64,000 nt of DNA from Streptomyces sp. CB02056 (GCF_001905545.1 NZ_LIPD01000010.1:186001-250000), one strand, 5' to 3'; shown: positions 25,530-37,078, counted from the first letter of the stretch. Numbers and translations: made by a program. Notes: generated by a model not told the origin, from the sequence alone.

Positions 25530-27125
25530 ATGCACACCGTCGTCCGCGGCGCCGGAGCGCTCGGCCTGACCGTCCTGCTGCTCACCGCGGCCACCGGCTG
25601 CCAGGGCGACGGCTCCTCCGCCGCCGAGCCCGCGCCGACCTCCCCGACCTCCCCGACCACCGGGACGGCGGCAGCCACCGGCACCGCCACCGGACTGGCC
25701 GCCCAACAGCTGGACTGGCACGCCTGCCCCGCCCCCACCGGCGCCCAGGGCGACGGCACCGCGCCCGCCGCCGACTGGCAGTGCGCCACCCTCAAGACCC
25801 CGCTGGACCACGGCAAACCGGACGGCACGACGATCGGCCTCGCGCTGATCCGCAGCCGGGCCAAGGACGAGCAGCACCGGATCGGCTCGCTGCTGTTCAA
25901 CTTCGGCGGCCCCGGCGCCTCCGGCGTGGCCACCCTGCCGGCCCTGGCCGCGACCTACTCCTCCCTCAACTCCCGCTACGACCTGGTGAGTTTCGACCCG
26001 CGCGGGGTCGGCGCCAGCGACGGGGTGACGTGCCTGGACGACCGGGCGATGGACGCCGCCACCGCCGCCGACAGCACCCCCGACACCCCCGACGCGGTGA
26101 AGGCCCTGGACGACGGCAACGCCCGCTTCGTCGCCGCCTGCGAGCACAACTCCGGCGCGGTGCTGCCGTACGTGGACACCGAGAGCGCCGCGCGCGACAT
26201 GGACCTGATGCGGCAGGTGCTGGGCGACCCGAAGCTCTCCTACTTCGGCATCAGCTACGGCACCCAGCTCGGCGGCGTCTACGCGCACTTGTTCCCGCAG
26301 CAGGTCGGCCGGATGGTGCTGGACTCGGTGGTCGACCCCACCAAGGACCCGCAGCAGGCCGCGCTCGGCCAGGCCCAGGGCTTCCAACTCGCCCTCGACG
26401 ACTTCATGAAGGCCTGCGCCGCCCAGGTCGGGGCCGCCTGCCCGACCGGCGCGGGCGGCGACGAGGGCACCGCGAAGGTCACCGCCCTGGTGCAGAAGCT
26501 GGCGCAGTCGCCGCTGCCGACCACCCAGGGGCGGCAGCTCACCGAGAGCCTGGCGATCACCGGCATCGCGGGCGCCCTGTACAGCCAGGAGACCTGGCCC
26601 GTGCTGGCCGCCGGGCTCACCCAGGCGATGGACCAGGGGACCGGCGACACGCTGCTCCAGCTCTCCGACGCGCTGAACGGGCGCGACGCGCAGGGGCACT
26701 ACAGCAACCTGAACGCCGCGAACCGGGCGATCAGTTGCGTGGACGCCCGGCAGCGCTACTCGGACCAGGACGTGCAGCAGCAGCTGCCGCAGTTCCAGGC
26801 CGCCTCCCCGGTGTTCGGGTCCTACACCGCCTGGGGACTGACCGCCTGCACCGGTTGGCCCGTCCCCGGCAAGGCCGCCCATCCGGAGGTGTCCGCGCCG
26901 GGGGCCGCCCCGATCCTGGTGGTCGGCACCACCGGCGATCCGGCCACCCCGGTGGAGGGCGCCCGTACGATGGCGCAGCAGCTCGGCGCGGGCGTCGGCG
27001 TCACCGTAACGCTGCAGGGCGAGGGGCACGGCGGCTACAACACCGGCAACCCGTGCCTGAAGCAGACCGTGGACGCCTACCTGCTGGACGGGACGGTGCC
27101 GGCGGACGGGACGACCTGCGGCTGA
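25530..27125 (+). CDS. lipoprotein tripeptidyl-peptidase-like alpha/beta hydrolase (SlpD/SlpE type)
   Basis: 531 aa. MHTVVRGAGALGLTVLLLTA then ATGC is a lipoprotein signal, so the mature protein should be lipid-anchored at Cys outside the membrane, followed by a Ser/Thr/Pro linker. The hydrolase part has FNFGGPGASG (oxyanion), SFDPRGVGASD, FGISYGTQLGG with the nucleophile Ser, VVGTTGDPATPVEGA with the Asp, and GEGHGGYN with the His: the TAP/SlpD arrangement with a helical cap. It would remove N-terminal tripeptides from exported or environmental peptides. ATG 25530 is preferred over an upstream ATG because it starts the signal peptide. Confidence 0.9.
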   Translation: MHTVVRGAGALGLTVLLLTAATGCQGDGSSAAEPAPTSPTSPTTGTAAATGTATGLAAQQLDWHACPAPTGAQGDGTAPAADWQCATLKTPLDHGKPDGTTIGLALIRSRAKDEQHRIGSLLFNFGGPGASGVATLPALAATYSSLNSRYDLVSFDPRGVGASDGVTCLDDRAMDAATAADSTPDTPDAVKALDDGNARFVAACEHNSGAVLPYVDTESAARDMDLMRQVLGDPKLSYFGISYGTQLGGVYAHLFPQQVGRMVLDSVVDPTKDPQQAALGQAQGFQLALDDFMKACAAQVGAACPTGAGGDEGTAKVTALVQKLAQSPLPTTQGRQLTESLAITGIAGALYSQETWPVLAAGLTQAMDQGTGDTLLQLSDALNGRDAQGHYSNLNAANRAISCVDARQRYSDQDVQQQLPQFQAASPVFGSYTAWGLTACTGWPVPGKAAHPEVSAPGAAPILVVGTTGDPATPVEGARTMAQQLGAGVGVTVTLQGEGHGGYNTGNPCLKQTVDAYLLDGTVPADGTTCG

Positions 27126-27211
27126 GCGGTCGGCGGGGCGTGCGGGGCGTGCAGGGTGTGCGGGCCGTGCCGGGCGCGTAGGGCGTGCGGGGACGGACGG
27201 CCGGGAGTGAA

Positions 27212-27259
27212 AGTGGCCCACTGGAACGGCCATCGATTGGCCCTGGAGAGTGGGCCACT
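27212..27259. promoter_or_regulatory. paired inverted repeats upstream of the DsbA-like gene
   Basis: AGTGGCCCACT (27212-27222) and AGTGGGCCACT (27249-27259) are exact reverse complements, and each is itself an AGTGG-N-CCACT palindrome. Their centres are 37 bp apart, about 3.5 helical turns. They end 20 bp before the GTG, so they could bind a dimeric regulator at two sites. Confidence 0.55.
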
Positions 27260-27279
27260 CTGTCACTAGTCTTCTCAGC

Positions 27280-28005
27280 GTGACCAACGACGTGACGAAC
27301 ACCGCGCCCGCCCAGCACCACCTCGACCAGCTCGCCGCCCGGCTTCCCGACCGGCACCCCGGCAACGGCCACCGGGCCGGCGACGACACCGTCAGGAACG
27401 ACACCGTCAAGGTCGACTTCTACTTCGACCCCGTCTGCCCCTTCGCCTGGATAACCTCCCGGTGGATCCTGGAGGTCGAGAAGCAGCGCGAACTCGACCT
27501 GAACTTCCGGGTGATGAGCCTGTCCGTCCTCAACGAGGGCCGCACCGACCTGCCCGAGCGCTACCAGCGCCTGATGACCACCGGCTGGGGCCCCGTGCGG
27601 GTCTGCATCGCCGCCGCCGAGCAGCACGGCCCGCAGGTGCTGCGCGAGCTGTACACCGAGCTCGGCACCCGGCTGCACGACCAGGACAGGGCCGCCGACG
27701 ACGCCGTCATCCGGGAGGCGCTGGCGGCGGCGGGCCTGCCGGAGGAGCTGGCCGAGGCGGCGAACAGCACGGAGTACGACGAGGCCCTGCGCAAGAGCCA
27801 CCACGAGGGCATGGACCCGGTCGGCGAGGAGGTCGGGACGCCGACCATCCACGTGGACGGCGTCGCCTTCTTCGGTCCGGTGCTGAGCGCCATCCCGCGC
27901 GGCGAGGACGCCGTACGGGTCTTCGACGGTGTGCGGCTGCTGGCCGGGTACCCGAAGTTCTTCGAGCTCAAGCGGACCCGGACGGACGCGCTCGACTTCT
28001 CCTGA
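27280..28005 (+). CDS. DsbA-family oxidoreductase, Rv2466c-like (mycothiol-dependent type)
   Basis: 241 aa from GTG 27280. [20 protein letters not shown] opens the thioredoxin fold with the active-site CPFA in place of CxxC, keeping only the first Cys. A helical insertion (residues 90-170) and [17 protein letters not shown] with the cis-Pro follow. Rv2466c homologues reduce nitro compounds or disulfides with mycothiol; a monothiol site is compatible with that. The extra N-terminal 40 residues before VKVDFYF are unusual, so a later start is possible. Twin palindromes precede it. Confidence 0.82.
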   Translation: MTNDVTNTAPAQHHLDQLAARLPDRHPGNGHRAGDDTVRNDTVKVDFYFDPVCPFAWITSRWILEVEKQRELDLNFRVMSLSVLNEGRTDLPERYQRLMTTGWGPVRVCIAAAEQHGPQVLRELYTELGTRLHDQDRAADDAVIREALAAAGLPEELAEAANSTEYDEALRKSHHEGMDPVGEEVGTPTIHVDGVAFFGPVLSAIPRGEDAVRVFDGVRLLAGYPKFFELKRTRTDALDFS

Positions 28006-28107
28006 CCCGCCCCGGCGGAGGCCGGGCCGAGCCCGCACTGAGCCCTCGCCGAGCCCGCCTCGGGCGGGCCCGCACGGAGGACTGCCGCGGGCCCGGCCTG
28101 CGGCCCG

Positions 28108-28701
28108 TCAGCCCCGGCGGCGCTGCTTGATCCTGATCGGCCCCGACCGGGGGTGGCCGATCACGGTCAGCACCGGGGCGCCCGGCTCCGCCTGCTCGGC
28201 CGCCTTGTTGACGATGTTTCCGGTGTTGGTGCTCGACGGGTCGATCCGTACGCCCCAGCCGCGCGGGACGATCAGCCGGATGTGGCCCATGCCGGTCGAT
28301 GCCTCGACCATGATCTCCCGGTGGGGGCACACGGCCTCGGTGAAGTCGACCGTGAGCAGCGAGATCTTGGTCTCCGCGACGATCCGACGGGGCACGGACC
28401 AGCGGCCGCTCTGCACCATGTTGTTCATCCGGGGCCGGAGCGTGAGGACCTCCTCCGCCGCGGACGCCTCCCGGGCCTCCAGCCGGCCGCCGAGGTCGGC
28501 CACCAGGACGTCGAGTTCGCCGTACGTCCGCGCGGCGTAGGTGCGGTCGAGCCGCTCCTCCAATTCCCCGAGGTCGATGCGGCCGTCGCCGGCGGCGATC
28601 CGCAACTGCTCGGCCACCGCCTCCCGGTCGCTGTCCCCGGCCCGGGGTTCCACGGCGGCCCCGGGCGTCTTGTGCGGCGCTGGCAGTTCCTCGTTGACCA
28701 T
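28108..28701 (-). CDS. DUF1707 and LiaF-like C-terminal domain protein
   Basis: 197 aa soluble protein. RAGDSDREAVAEQLRIAAGDGRIDLGELEERLDRTY and the following AARTYGELDVLVADL (residues 20-70) are the DUF1707 module. The C-terminal part, with RRIVAETKISLLTVDFTEAV and ASTGMGHIRLIVPRGWGV, is a beta-helix-like segment akin to LiaF/cell-wall-active antibiotic response proteins. It probably senses or responds to envelope stress at the membrane face. Convergent with the DsbA-like gene. Confidence 0.85.
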   Translation of the reverse strand: MVNEELPAPHKTPGAAVEPRAGDSDREAVAEQLRIAAGDGRIDLGELEERLDRTYAARTYGELDVLVADLGGRLEAREASAAEEVLTLRPRMNNMVQSGRWSVPRRIVAETKISLLTVDFTEAVCPHREIMVEASTGMGHIRLIVPRGWGVRIDPSSTNTGNIVNKAAEQAEPGAPVLTVIGHPRSGPIRIKQRRRG

Positions 28702-29113
28702 GCGGCTACTCTAGGTCGCGAATCGTTCTGGTGGGCGGCTCGATCGCCAACTCCGCACGGCCCGAGGATCCTTGAGCGCACCCGGAGGAGCGGTCGGAGG
28801 GGCAGCCGAGGGAGCGGCCGGACGACGGGCTTCGCCGGGTGCGCTGGAAGCGCCCGGCAGGCTTCCGCAAACCGTTCGCGACGGCCCGACCCCACGTACC
28901 GGACCGGCCTTCGGCCTGCCCGAGTCCGCCTCCCGTGTCCGACGCCGTGCCCGCCTCCCGTGTCCGATCCGGCGCCGCGGGCCGTGGCGCCGAGCGGGTC
29001 GTTCTCCCCCGAGTGGACCGCTGCCACCCCCTTCAGGCTCCCGTCCGGGCGCGGAGAGTCCGACCATGGAGGGACGGAGGCTGTCCGGCCCCCCCGAGAG
29101 GCGGTGAGCGTGG
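28702..29113. other. 412-bp intergenic region upstream of ftsH
   Basis: No gene seen. CCGCCTCCCGTGTCCGA is directly repeated at 28926-28942 and 28951-28967. The minus strand side must hold the DUF1707 promoter and the right side the ftsH promoter; I cannot assign either. Confidence 0.45.
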
Positions 29114-31240
<2,127 letters not shown>

Positions 31241-31306
31241 CGGCCGCGTCGTGGGTGGTCGTATCCTCGTGATCGCGTCACGTACCCACCGTCCCGAGGA
31301 GTCGGA

Positions 31307-32146
31307 ATGACCGAGCCCCTGCCCGCCGACGTCCAGCGGGAGATCGCCCGTGCCCTCGGGGTCGTCCCCGTGCCGGACCCCGCGAAGGAGTCCGAGCGGC
31401 GGGTGGAGTTCCTGGTCGGCCAGGTGCGGGCCACCGGCGCGCGCAGCCTGGTGCTCGGCATCAGCGGCGGCGTCGACTCCACCACCGCCGGGCGCCTGTG
31501 CCAGCTCGCCGTCGAGCGGCTGCGGGCCGAGGGGCACCAGGTGACCTTCACCGCCATGCGGCTGCCGTACGGCGTCCAGGCGGACGAGGCGGACGCCCAG
31601 CTCGCGCTCGGCTTCATCCGCGCCGACGAGGTGCTGACCGTCGACGTCAAGCCCGCCACCGACGGCGCGCTCGCCGCCCTGAAGGCGGCCGGCCTGACCT
31701 ACGGCGACCACGGCCACGAGGACTTCGTCGGCGGCAACGTCAAGGCCCGCCAGCGGATGGTGGTCCAGTACGCGGCGGCGGGCGCCAAGGGCGGGCTGGT
31801 CGTCGGCACCGACCACGCGGCCGAGGCCGCGGTCGGCTTCTTCACCAAGTTCGGGGACGGCGCGGCCGACGTGATGCCGCTGTCCGGCCTCACCAAGCGC
31901 CAGGTGCGGGCGGTCGCCGAGGCGCTGGGCGCGCCCGCCGAGCTGGTCAAGAAGATCCCGACCGCCGACCTGGAGGACCTCGCCCCCGGCCGCCCCGACG
32001 AGGACGCCCTCGGCGTCAGCTACGACGCCCTGGACGACTTCCTGGAGGGCATGCCGGTCAGCGAGGAGGTCTTCCGCACCGTCCTCGGCCACTACCGCCG
32101 CACCGAGCACAAGCGCAACCTGCCGGTCGTCCCGCCGGTGGTCTGA
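31307..32146 (+). CDS. nadE: ammonia-dependent NAD+ synthetase
   Basis: 279 aa, the size of the single-domain, NH3-using Nad[21 protein letters not shown] is the ATP-pyrophosphatase P-loop; [20 protein letters not shown] and [15 protein letters not shown] bind deaminonicotinate-adenine dinucleotide; [10 protein letters not shown] and the late [14 protein letters not shown] close the family pattern. It completes NAD+ synthesis. GAGGAGTCGGA precedes the ATG. Confidence 0.95.
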   Translation: MTEPLPADVQREIARALGVVPVPDPAKESERRVEFLVGQVRATGARSLVLGISGGVDSTTAGRLCQLAVERLRAEGHQVTFTAMRLPYGVQADEADAQLALGFIRADEVLTVDVKPATDGALAALKAAGLTYGDHGHEDFVGGNVKARQRMVVQYAAAGAKGGLVVGTDHAAEAAVGFFTKFGDGAADVMPLSGLTKRQVRAVAEALGAPAELVKKIPTADLEDLAPGRPDEDALGVSYDALDDFLEGMPVSEEVFRTVLGHYRRTEHKRNLPVVPPVV

Positions 32147-32309
32147 CCGGTCCGGACGAGCGCGCCGCCGGGGCCGAGGGGGCCGAGGGGGCGAAGGCCC
32201 TCGGCGGTCTGATCATGACGTGGACGACCAGGCCCCCGGTACCGCCAGGTGACCGTGGGGCTGCCGAACATCGCCCGGCGCGTACGGGCCGAAGCCCGAG
32301 GGGGGCGGA

Positions 32310-33080
32310 GTGACGACGGTGGAGCGGCTCGCGGTGGTGTCCGGCGGCGGGACCGGGATCGGCCGGGCGATCGCGGCGCGGCTGGTCCGGGACGGGCACC
32401 GGGTGGTGGTCCTCGGCCGCCGGGCGGCGGTGCTGGAGCAGGCCCGGGAGGAGATCGAGCGGACCGCCGGACCGGGGCGCGTCGTGCCGGTGGCGGCCGA
32501 TCTGACCGACCCGGCGGCGGTCGAGGCGGCGGCGGCCCGGATCGCCGCGCTCGGGCCGGTGGACGTGCTGGTGAACAACGCGGGCGCGATCGTCACCCCG
32601 CCCGCCGATGACGGTCTGGCCGCGCTGGCCGCCGCCTGGCGGCGGGACCTGGACGGCAATCTGCTCACCGCCGTGCTGCTGACCACCGCGCTCCAGGACG
32701 CGCTGCGGCGGCCCGGCGGCCGGCTGGTGGTGATCAGTTCGGCCGCGGCCCAGCGCGGCGGCGCGGGCCCGCACTCGGCGGGCTCGTACGCCGCGGCCAA
32801 GGCCGCGCTGCACGGCTGGGCCTTCGGCCTGGCGCGGCAGTTGGGGCCGGACGGGATCACGGTGAACGTGCTCGCGCCCGGGTACGTCGAGTCCACCGAG
32901 ATCTTCGGGGCAGGCTGGAGCGAGGAGTTCCACGCGCGGAAGGTGGCCGACACCCTGGTCGGCCGGGCGGGCACCCCGGCCGACGTGGCCGAGGCGGTCG
33001 CCTACCTGGCCTCGCCGGCCGCCGGGTACCTGACCGGTCAGGTGATCGGGCTCAACGGCGGTGCGGTGCTGGGCCGTTGA
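32310..33080 (+). CDS. short-chain dehydrogenase/reductase
   Basis: 256 aa classical SDR. VVSGGGTGIGRAIA binds the dinucleotide, NNAG follows, and VVISSAAAQRGG with SYAAAKAAL give the Ser-Tyr-Lys catalytic set. APGYVESTEIFG and TGQVIGLNGGA match FabG-like oxidoreductases. The substrate is unknown. GTG 32310 overlaps a strong GGGGGCGGAG stretch. Convergent with the DUF885 gene across 42 bp. Confidence 0.88.
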   Translation: MTTVERLAVVSGGGTGIGRAIAARLVRDGHRVVVLGRRAAVLEQAREEIERTAGPGRVVPVAADLTDPAAVEAAAARIAALGPVDVLVNNAGAIVTPPADDGLAALAAAWRRDLDGNLLTAVLLTTALQDALRRPGGRLVVISSAAAQRGGAGPHSAGSYAAAKAALHGWAFGLARQLGPDGITVNVLAPGYVESTEIFGAGWSEEFHARKVADTLVGRAGTPADVAEAVAYLASPAAGYLTGQVIGLNGGAVLGR

Positions 33081-33122
33081 GCCCGGTCGAGTGACCGCTC
33101 CCCGGGTCGGAGGACCGCCGGC

Positions 33123-34796
33123 CTACTGCTCCGCGATCCAGTCCGTCACCAGCTCCTCCAGCACCCCCAGCGGCAGGCTGCCGTGCCCGATCAGCCGGTG
33201 GTGGAACTCCCGGACGTCGAACCGGGCGCCGAGCGCCGCCTCGGCCCGCTCGCGGTGCCGCACGATCTCCCGGCGGCCGATCAGGTAGGCGGTGGCCTGG
33301 CCCGGCCAGGCGATGTAGCGGTCGATCTCGTTGCGGACGTTGGCCTCGGGGGTCGCGGTGTTGGCCCGCATGTAGGCCTTCGCCCGCTCCCGGGACCAGC
33401 CGTAGTGGTGCATCCCGGTGTCCACCACCAGCCGGACCGCCCGCATCGCGTCCAGCGAGAGCATCCCGAACCGGGACAGCTCCGAGCCGTACAGCCCCAT
33501 CTCGTCCGCGAGCCGCTCGGTGTACAGGCCCCAGCCCTCGACGTGGGCGGTCAGCTGGCCGCTCGGGTTCCGCCGGAACCGCGGCAGGTGGTGCAGGGTC
33601 TGCGCGACGGCGAGCTGGAGGTGGTGGCCGGGAACGCTCTCGTGGAAGGCGATCGCCTCGTACTCGTAGCTGAACCGGGTCTCCGGGCGCAGCGTGTTGA
33701 TCCAGTGGGTGCCGGGCAGTCCGCCCGGGCCCGGCGGCTGGTAGTAGGCCAGCGGCGCGGTCTCCGCCTCGATCGGGTCGATCTCCCTGGTCACGCAGTC
33801 GGCGATCGGGTACGGGCGGAACCAGTCCGGGGCGGCGCGGCGGGCCCGGTCCAGCGCCCCGTCCGCCAGGGCGACGATCTCGGCCGCGCTGCCGAAGCGC
33901 AGCGAGCGGTCCTCGCGCAGCGCGGTCAGCACGGCGGCCGGGTCGGTGATGCCCAGCACCTTGCCGCCCAGCTCGGCGAACTCCTCGCGCAGCGCCGCGA
34001 CGGCCTCCAGACCGATCCGGTGCACCTCCTCCGGGGTGAGCCCGGGCCGGGTGAAGCGGGCGACGGCGTCCGCGTAGCCCTCGGCGCCGCCCGGCACGTG
34101 GCAGACCCCGGGCTTGTCGTCCGGCCGGGCGCCCGGGGCCAGCCGCTGGGCCAGCCCGGCCAGGAAGCGGGCCACCGCGGGGCGGACGGCTTCGCGCACG
34201 ATCGCCAGGGCGCGCTCGGACTCCGGGCGGCCGGCCAGCGGCCGCAGCAGCTTGTCCTCGGCCGGGGCGGTCGCCAGGTGGGCCTCCAGCTGGGCGACGG
34301 CGGCGTCGACCCCGCTGCGCAGCGGGTGGCGGCCCTCGGCGGCGGCGTCCAGGGTGCGGCGCAGGACGGCGTCGAAGTAGTCGGGCAGCGCGGCGAGGCG
34401 TTCCAGGTAGGCGTCGGCGCCCTCCTGGTCGATCGAGGTCATGGCGAGCGCGGTGAAGGCCTCGTTCTGCGGGGCGACGATGGTCGCCGAGACGCTGAAC
34501 TCGGCCAGCCCGTGGGTGATCTGGCCGATGCCGTTGGCGAGCAGCCGGGCGAGCACCCGGTGGGTGATCCGGTCCTCGCCGGCCAGCGAGTCCAGCGGGA
34601 TCGCGGCCAGCCGGGCGGTGAAGCCCAGCAGGGCCTCGCGGTGGCGGTGCGCGGCCGCGCGGGACGGGTCGGGCACCAGGTGGGCGTAGCCCTCGACCCC
34701 GCTGAGGGTCGCGTCGAACGGGTTGTGGGTGTTCTCGGCGTCGAAGAACTCGTCCGCGAGTGCGGCGAGTCCGGTGTGCTGAGGCTGTTCGATCAC
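33123..34796 (-). CDS. DUF885 family putative metallohydrolase
   Basis: 557 aa, full length for DUF885. AIAFHESVPGHHLQLA is the HExxPGHH signature, likely a zinc site with downstream glutamate in the HVEGWGLYTERLADEMG block. NEIDRYIAWPGQATAYLIGR is another family motif. Members are thought to be peptidases or carboxypeptidase-like hydrolases; no export signal is present, so it should be cytoplasmic. Confidence 0.88.
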   Translation of the reverse strand: MIEQPQHTGLAALADEFFDAENTHNPFDATLSGVEGYAHLVPDPSRAAAHRHREALLGFTARLAAIPLDSLAGEDRITHRVLARLLANGIGQITHGLAEFSVSATIVAPQNEAFTALAMTSIDQEGADAYLERLAALPDYFDAVLRRTLDAAAEGRHPLRSGVDAAVAQLEAHLATAPAEDKLLRPLAGRPESERALAIVREAVRPAVARFLAGLAQRLAPGARPDDKPGVCHVPGGAEGYADAVARFTRPGLTPEEVHRIGLEAVAALREEFAELGGKVLGITDPAAVLTALREDRSLRFGSAAEIVALADGALDRARRAAPDWFRPYPIADCVTREIDPIEAETAPLAYYQPPGPGGLPGTHWINTLRPETRFSYEYEAIAFHESVPGHHLQLAVAQTLHHLPRFRRNPSGQLTAHVEGWGLYTERLADEMGLYGSELSRFGMLSLDAMRAVRLVVDTGMHHYGWSRERAKAYMRANTATPEANVRNEIDRYIAWPGQATAYLIGRREIVRHRERAEAALGARFDVREFHHRLIGHGSLPLGVLEELVTDWIAEQ

Positions 34797-35126
34797 GGTC
34801 GCTCCCCCGATGCGGTGTACCGCGGCGCGGCGTACCGCCGTGCCCGGTCCCGCCGATTATTCGGAGCGACCGGCGGCCCGGTCAATACGCGCTGGTGGGA
34901 CGGGGGTTCCGTCCCCTCCCGCCGGCGGTCGCCACGCACGAACCCGCGTACGGACCCGTGGACGGACCCACCTGCGAAGCCGCGTACGGACCCACCCGCG
35001 GACCCGCGTACGGACCCGCGCACACGACGGTGCCGGCGTCCGTCGGAACGGACGCCGGCACCGTCGTCGCGCGGGGGCCCGGCAACCGGCGCCGGGGCGC
35101 CGCCGTGCCGGGCGGGGGAGGACGGG
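34797..35126. other. 330-bp intergenic region with CGTACGGACCC repeats
   Basis: Contains an imperfect tandem array (about 34,940-35,020) of CGTACGGACCC units separated by 5-13 nt, then the strong hairpin at 35024-35067. The left edge should hold the DUF885 promoter. No gene is supported. Confidence 0.55.
35024..35067 (-). terminator. 20-bp perfect stem-loop after the DUF5997 gene
   Basis: ACGACGGTGCCGGCGTCCGT pairs perfectly with its complement (35048-35067) around a CGGA tetraloop. It starts 60 nt beyond the DUF5997 stop on the minus strand and should be an efficient terminator. Confidence 0.75.
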
Positions 35127-35555
35127 TCAGCTGGCCTTGGCGGCCTTGCCCTCCTTGGCGGCCTGGGCGGCGGCCTCCTTCTCGTGCTTCTCCTTGATCC
35201 GGGCGGTCTCCTTGCGGACGTCCACCTGGTTGGCGCGCTCGTGCTGGAGCCAGAGCGGGTTCTCGGCCTTGACCGCCTCGATCTGCTCGGTGGTGAGCGC
35301 CTCGGTCACGCCGCCGCGGGCCAGGCCGGAGATGGAGATGCCGAGCTTGGCGGCGACCACCGGGCGCGGGTGCGGGCCGTTCTTGCGCAGGTCCTGGAGC
35401 CACTGCGGCGGCTCGGCCTGCAGCGCGCTGAGCTCCTCGCGGGAGACCACGCCCTCCTGGAAGCCGGTCGGCGCCGCGTCGAGGTAGATCCCCAGCTTCT
35501 TGGCCGCGGTGGCCGGCTTCATGGTCTGGCTGGTCTTCTGCTTGAGCGATGTCAT
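35127..35555 (-). CDS. DUF5997 family protein
   Basis: 142 aa. SQTMKPATAAKKLGIYLDAA and PPQWLQDLRKNGPHPRPVVAAKLGISISG fit DUF5997; the C-terminal 35 residues are a charged coiled helix ending AAKEGKAAKAS. Function unknown; the repeated short helices with basic residues could bind nucleic acid. It diverges from the LysR-effector-like gene at 35614, an arrangement I recall as recurrent in actinobacteria. Confidence 0.75.
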   Translation of the reverse strand: MTSLKQKTSQTMKPATAAKKLGIYLDAAPTGFQEGVVSREELSALQAEPPQWLQDLRKNGPHPRPVVAAKLGISISGLARGGVTEALTTEQIEAVKAENPLWLQHERANQVDVRKETARIKEKHEKEAAAQAAKEGKAAKAS

Positions 35556-35601
35556 GGTGACAAGGGTAAGGGAGTGCGCGGGCGCTCCCGGTCACGGTCG
35601 G

Positions 35602-35607
35602 TAGCCT
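35602..35607 (+). promoter_or_regulatory. -10 box for a leaderless transcript
   Basis: TAGCCT lies 6 nt before the GTG at 35614, and no ribosome site is present. The -35 is not clear. Confidence 0.4.
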
Positions 35608-35613
35608 TGCCTT

Positions 35614-36441
35614 GTGACAGACATGCAGGTGAACCCGTCCTTCCGGCTCGTGTACGTCCCGGGTGTGACCCCCGGCAAATGGGTCCGGGTCTGGAGCGAG
35701 CGGCTCCCGGACGTGCCGCTGGACCTCCTCGCGGTACCGTTCGGCGACGGCGAGCGCACGCTGCGCGAGGGCGGCGCGGACGCCGGGCTGGTCCGGCTGC
35801 CGGTCGACAAGGACGTGCTGAGCGCGATCCCGCTCTACAGCGAGACCACCGTCGTGGTCTTCCCCAAGGACCACTGGCTCGCCGCCGCCGAGGAGGTCGC
35901 GCTGGACGACCTGGCCGAGGAGGTGGTCTTCCACCCGCTCGACGACACCCTCGGCTTCACCGCCGACACCCTGCCCGGGCGGCCCGCCATCGCGCGTCCG
36001 GACAGCACGGAGGACGCGATCGAGCTGGTCGCGGCGAACGTCGGCGTGCTCCTGGTGCCGCAGTCGCTGGCCCGGCTGCACCACCGCCGGGACCTCACCT
36101 ACCGGCCGGTGGTGGAGGCGCCGCAGTCCCAGGTGGCGCTGGCCTGGCCGCAGGAGCGGACGACGGACCTGGTGGAGGAGTTCATCGGGATCGTCCGCGG
36201 CCGTACGGTCAACAGCTCGCGCGGGCGCGGGGCCGGGCAGGCGGCGCCCGAGGCGCAGCCGAAGAAGGCGGCGGCCGGCCGGGGCAAGCCGCAGCCGCAG
36301 AAGTCCGGCGGGCAGAAGGGCGGCGCGCAGAAGGCGGGCGGGCAGAAGTCCGGCGGACAGCGCGCGGGGGCGCCGAAGGCCGGGGGTGCCAAGGCCGGCG
36401 GGCGGGGCGCGGCGGCCCGGCGCGGCAGGCCCAAGCGGTGA
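35614..36441 (+). CDS. LysR effector-domain protein lacking the HTH, with basic tail
   Basis: 275 aa. Residues 8-205 match the LysR substrate-binding domain: SFRLVYVPGVTPGKWVRVW, DAGLVRLPVDKDVLSAIPLY, VVVFPKDHWLAAAEEV, and ELVAANVGVLLVPQSLARLH. No winged helix precedes it. Residues 210-275 are low-complexity K/G/Q/R (repeats of GGQKSGGQ type) and could bind nucleic acid without specificity. Possibly a ligand-sensing protein working with DUF5997, whose gene is divergent 58 bp away. GTG 35614 is taken as leaderless start. Confidence 0.8.
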   Translation: MTDMQVNPSFRLVYVPGVTPGKWVRVWSERLPDVPLDLLAVPFGDGERTLREGGADAGLVRLPVDKDVLSAIPLYSETTVVVFPKDHWLAAAEEVALDDLAEEVVFHPLDDTLGFTADTLPGRPAIARPDSTEDAIELVAANVGVLLVPQSLARLHHRRDLTYRPVVEAPQSQVALAWPQERTTDLVEEFIGIVRGRTVNSSRGRGAGQAAPEAQPKKAAAGRGKPQPQKSGGQKGGAQKAGGQKSGGQRAGAPKAGGAKAGGRGAAARRGRPKR

Positions 36442-36496
36442 CCGTGGCGTAGCGTCTGCCCCGTTCGCTTGCAGTCGAGGCGGGAGGAGCGGGGCA

Positions 36497-37078
36497 GTGT
36501 GGCACGACCTGATGGCCGTCCAGATTCCGATCGTGGAGAAGGTCCTCCGTACGGTCGCCGTCTACGTGCTGATCCTGGTGCTGTTCCGGCTGGCCGGGAA
36601 ACGCGGGCTGGCGGGGCTGAACACCTTCGACATGGTGGTCGTCTTCCTGCTCTCCAACGTGGTGCAGAACGCCATCATCGGCAACGACAACAGCCTGCTT
36701 GGCGGCGCGATCGGGGCGGTCACGCTGGTCGCGGTGAACGCCGGCGTCACCCGCTGGCTCGCCCGCGACCCGAAGGCCGCCCGGCTTCTGGAGGGCAGGC
36801 CCACCACCGTGGTGAAGGACGGCAAGCTGGTCGAGGGCGCGCTGCACAGCCTGGCGCTGCGCCCGTCGGAGCTGGAGCACGCCATCCGGATCCAGAACGG
36901 CGACAAGGTCGGCGACGTCGCCCGCGCCCGGCTGGAGCCGGACGGGCAGCTGCTGGTGGCCCTCAAGCACGGCGAGCAGAGCGCCACCCGCGCCGACGTC
37001 GAGGACCTGCGGCGCCGGCTGGCGGAGATCGAGCGGCTGCTCACCGCGATCGCCGCCGACCGGCGCCCGCCGGGCTGA
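36497..37078 (+). CDS. DUF421 (YetF-like) membrane protein
   Basis: 193 aa. Three N-terminal membrane helices (VAVYVLILVLFRLAGKRGLA, FDMVVVFLLSNVVQNAIIG, LLGGAIGAVTLVAVNAGVTR) precede a cytosolic YetF-type domain with EGRPTTVVKDGKL and a C-terminal coiled segment. Role unknown. GTG 36497 has GGGAGGAG about 8 nt upstream. Confidence 0.85.
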   Translation: MWHDLMAVQIPIVEKVLRTVAVYVLILVLFRLAGKRGLAGLNTFDMVVVFLLSNVVQNAIIGNDNSLLGGAIGAVTLVAVNAGVTRWLARDPKAARLLEGRPTTVVKDGKLVEGALHSLALRPSELEHAIRIQNGDKVGDVARARLEPDGQLLVALKHGEQSATRADVEDLRRRLAEIERLLTAIAADRRPPG

